Source of the DNA: Bryobacteraceae bacterium
GTDB taxonomy: Bacteria > Acidobacteriota > Terriglobia > Bryobacterales > Bryobacteraceae
NCBI GenBank assembly: GCA_014379815.1
Contig: JACMLA010000591.1
Coordinates: 1-6,146 of the forward strand
DNA length: 6,146 bases
Direction: 5' to 3'
Notes under the pieces: model-generated
Database searches by the model: none
What the model was told of the DNA's origin: nothing
The model's input: the letters and a program-made list of their open reading frames with translations, nothing else
Program-made: the position numbers and the translations under genes
Part shown: positions 5,119-6,146 of the stretch, piece by piece
Position numbering within the stretch: the first letter of the stretch is position 1
Layout of the letters: each line of letters starts with the position of its first letter

Positions 5119-6146
5119 TGGGAATGGAACGCAATCACTTCGTAGCTCCGGCCAGTGTTCTCCAGATGCCACACACGCAGCAATGCTTCGAAATAGGGTA
5201 CTTTGCTGCCTTCAGCTTTCACGCGTTGCAGCAGCGCTCCCATCCGTTGTTCGTCCGTCAGCAAATTGCCTGCAGCCTCGGTCCCTGACGCTTCAGAACC
5301 AGCCAGAATCAGCACATTCCCGGTTCGGCTAAGGTTGGGGAGGCAAGCCACAATCGCGAATGCCTCAGACCCGGAAGTTCCGCGACCCTGACTTCGATAG
5401 CTCGCTGGCTCGCCGTCCTGGGGATCATGGTTTTCTATCACCACGGGAGCAGCAGCACCGTCGCGGGACAGGCTGAAATCCTCCCGACTGGTACGCAATC
5501 GAAAGTCCATCCGATCCTCAAAAAGCCGCACCCAGGGAATCGCTCTCTGCGACCCAATCAGCACATGGTTGCCTGAGTGAAACGCCCTGACACTTGCGTC
5601 TCTGGCATGCAGAACCGTGCTGCGGTCGCCGATCAGCTGGGCTTCATACAATCGCTTCACGATCTGGGCATCGGCCAGAGAAGTATAACGACGCGCCAGC
5701 AAGTAACGCAGCAAAGCCATTTCGTCGGGAGAACCCGCGTGCTGTTTAAGAAGCCCATCCCACTGCCGCTGCGCATACTGGTCAACGCTCAACGGTGCTT
5801 CGAGAGCATCCTGTACCGCAGCCAGAGCCGAGTCCGCCAGAATCACACTTGTCTGCTGATCGCCTTCGAAGCGTTGCCAGAAAGCCTGCACTGTCGGGCC
5901 TGCCGTGGCGTTATCCGAAACGCGTAGAACCTGAAACAGAAGCACACCGCACACTATCGCGAGTACTCCGCTGAGACCCGCCAGCGCAAGAACTAGTCGG
6001 GAAGTCTTCCTCGGTCGCTCTGGCACAACCACCAGATCAGGCGGCTGTGGCTGTTCCCGCCGGCGCAGCACCGGCACGTACGATCCCTGTGGAATTAACA
6101 GGACTTCTGGTTCGCTGGAACCTTCTTCCGCAAAGTACCGTTCCAG
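5115..6146 (-). CDS. Membrane-anchored protein of an uncharacterised, probably acidobacterial family, 5' part beyond the right edge
   Basis: The frame is open through the right edge, so 343 C-terminal residues are visible and the true start lies outside. The GTG at 6077 is an internal Val: the codons before it (LERYFAEEG, LLIPQGSY) run directly into VPVLRRR. Numbering from the edge, 1-30 end a conserved cytoplasmic module with the IPxGSYVPV motif, 31-50 are a Pro-rich basic linker, and 51-74 are one transmembrane helix with Arg/Lys on the N-terminal side. A large domain (about 89-343) would then be periplasmic. Its notable segments are FWQRF, RYLLARRYTSLADAQIV, HVLIGSQRAIPWVRLF (194-209), and LPNLSRTGNVLILAGSEASGTEAAG split around 269-293. 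I recall similar proteins from Acidobacteriota without a known function. The layout resembles ToxR/CadC-like membrane regulators, but the DNA-binding part, if present, is not in view. Confidence 0.75.
   Translation of the reverse strand: MERYFAEEGSSEPEVLLIPQGSYVPVLRRREQPQPPDLVVVPERPRKTSRLVLALAGLSGVLAIVCGVLLFQVLRVSDNATAGPTVQAFWQRFEGDQQTSVILADSALAAVQDALEAPLSVDQYAQRQWDGLLKQHAGSPDEMALLRYLLARRYTSLADAQIVKRLYEAQLIGDRSTVLHARDASVRAFHSGNHVLIGSQRAIPWVRLFEDRMDFRLRTSREDFSLSRDGAAAPVVIENHDPQDGEPASYRSQGRGTSGSEAFAIVACLPNLSRTGNVLILAGSEASGTEAAGNLLTDEQRMGALLQRVKAEGSKVPYFEALLRVWHLENTGRSYEVIAFHSH

Noticed and set aside
5577..5927. A plus-strand open frame of 116 codons
   Set aside because: It is antisense to the right-edge membrane protein gene and shows no family signature.
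6075..6077. GTG at 6077 as the start of the right-edge gene
   Set aside because: The frame continues open to 6146 with conserved-looking sequence (LERYFAEEG, IPQGSY) that joins the VPV motif, so the gene begins outside the window.

Overview
The window carries five protein-coding genes and no RNA gene, insertion sequence or CRISPR array that I can see. The protein families (a secreted putative esterase, a CehA/McbA-type metallohydrolase with the GDHHIHAAGCAHY signature, a chlorite dismutase-family protein, and a membrane protein whose N-terminal module ends in IPQGSYVPV) together with moderately high GC suggest a soil-type member of the Acidobacteriota. This is inference from recalled family distributions; there is no marker gene here.

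Layout. Positions 1-572 (minus) hold the first 190 codons of a secreted putative esterase that runs off the left edge. A 120-bp divergent intergenic region (573-692) separates it from a large plus-strand gene (693-2912) for a probably exported CehA/McbA-family PHP-type metallohydrolase. The last 42 bp of that spacer are two adjacent copies of a 21-bp repeat that ends exactly at the start codon. The metallohydrolase gene converges, across only 12 bp, on a minus-strand block read from right to left: a membrane-anchored protein of unknown function that is cut by the right edge (5115 to beyond 6146), a chlorite dismutase-family heme-protein gene (4300-5028), and a complete MgtE magnesium channel gene (2925-4235). 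The chlorite dismutase-like gene has a 14-bp tandem repeat in its leader and two plausible starts, the longer of which adds a weak Tat-like signal.

How the genes relate. The two divergent genes both encode likely exported hydrolases, so a shared control region and a role in breaking down extracellular esters or carbamates is a reasonable inference. The three minus-strand genes are separated by 64-86 bp and their products have no recognised common pathway, so they may simply be neighbours. No clearly new multi-gene system is visible. The most unusual signals are the two short tandem repeats sitting in gene leaders, the Arg-type active-site pattern with a possible export signal in the chlorite dismutase-like protein, and the uncharacterised membrane protein at the right edge.
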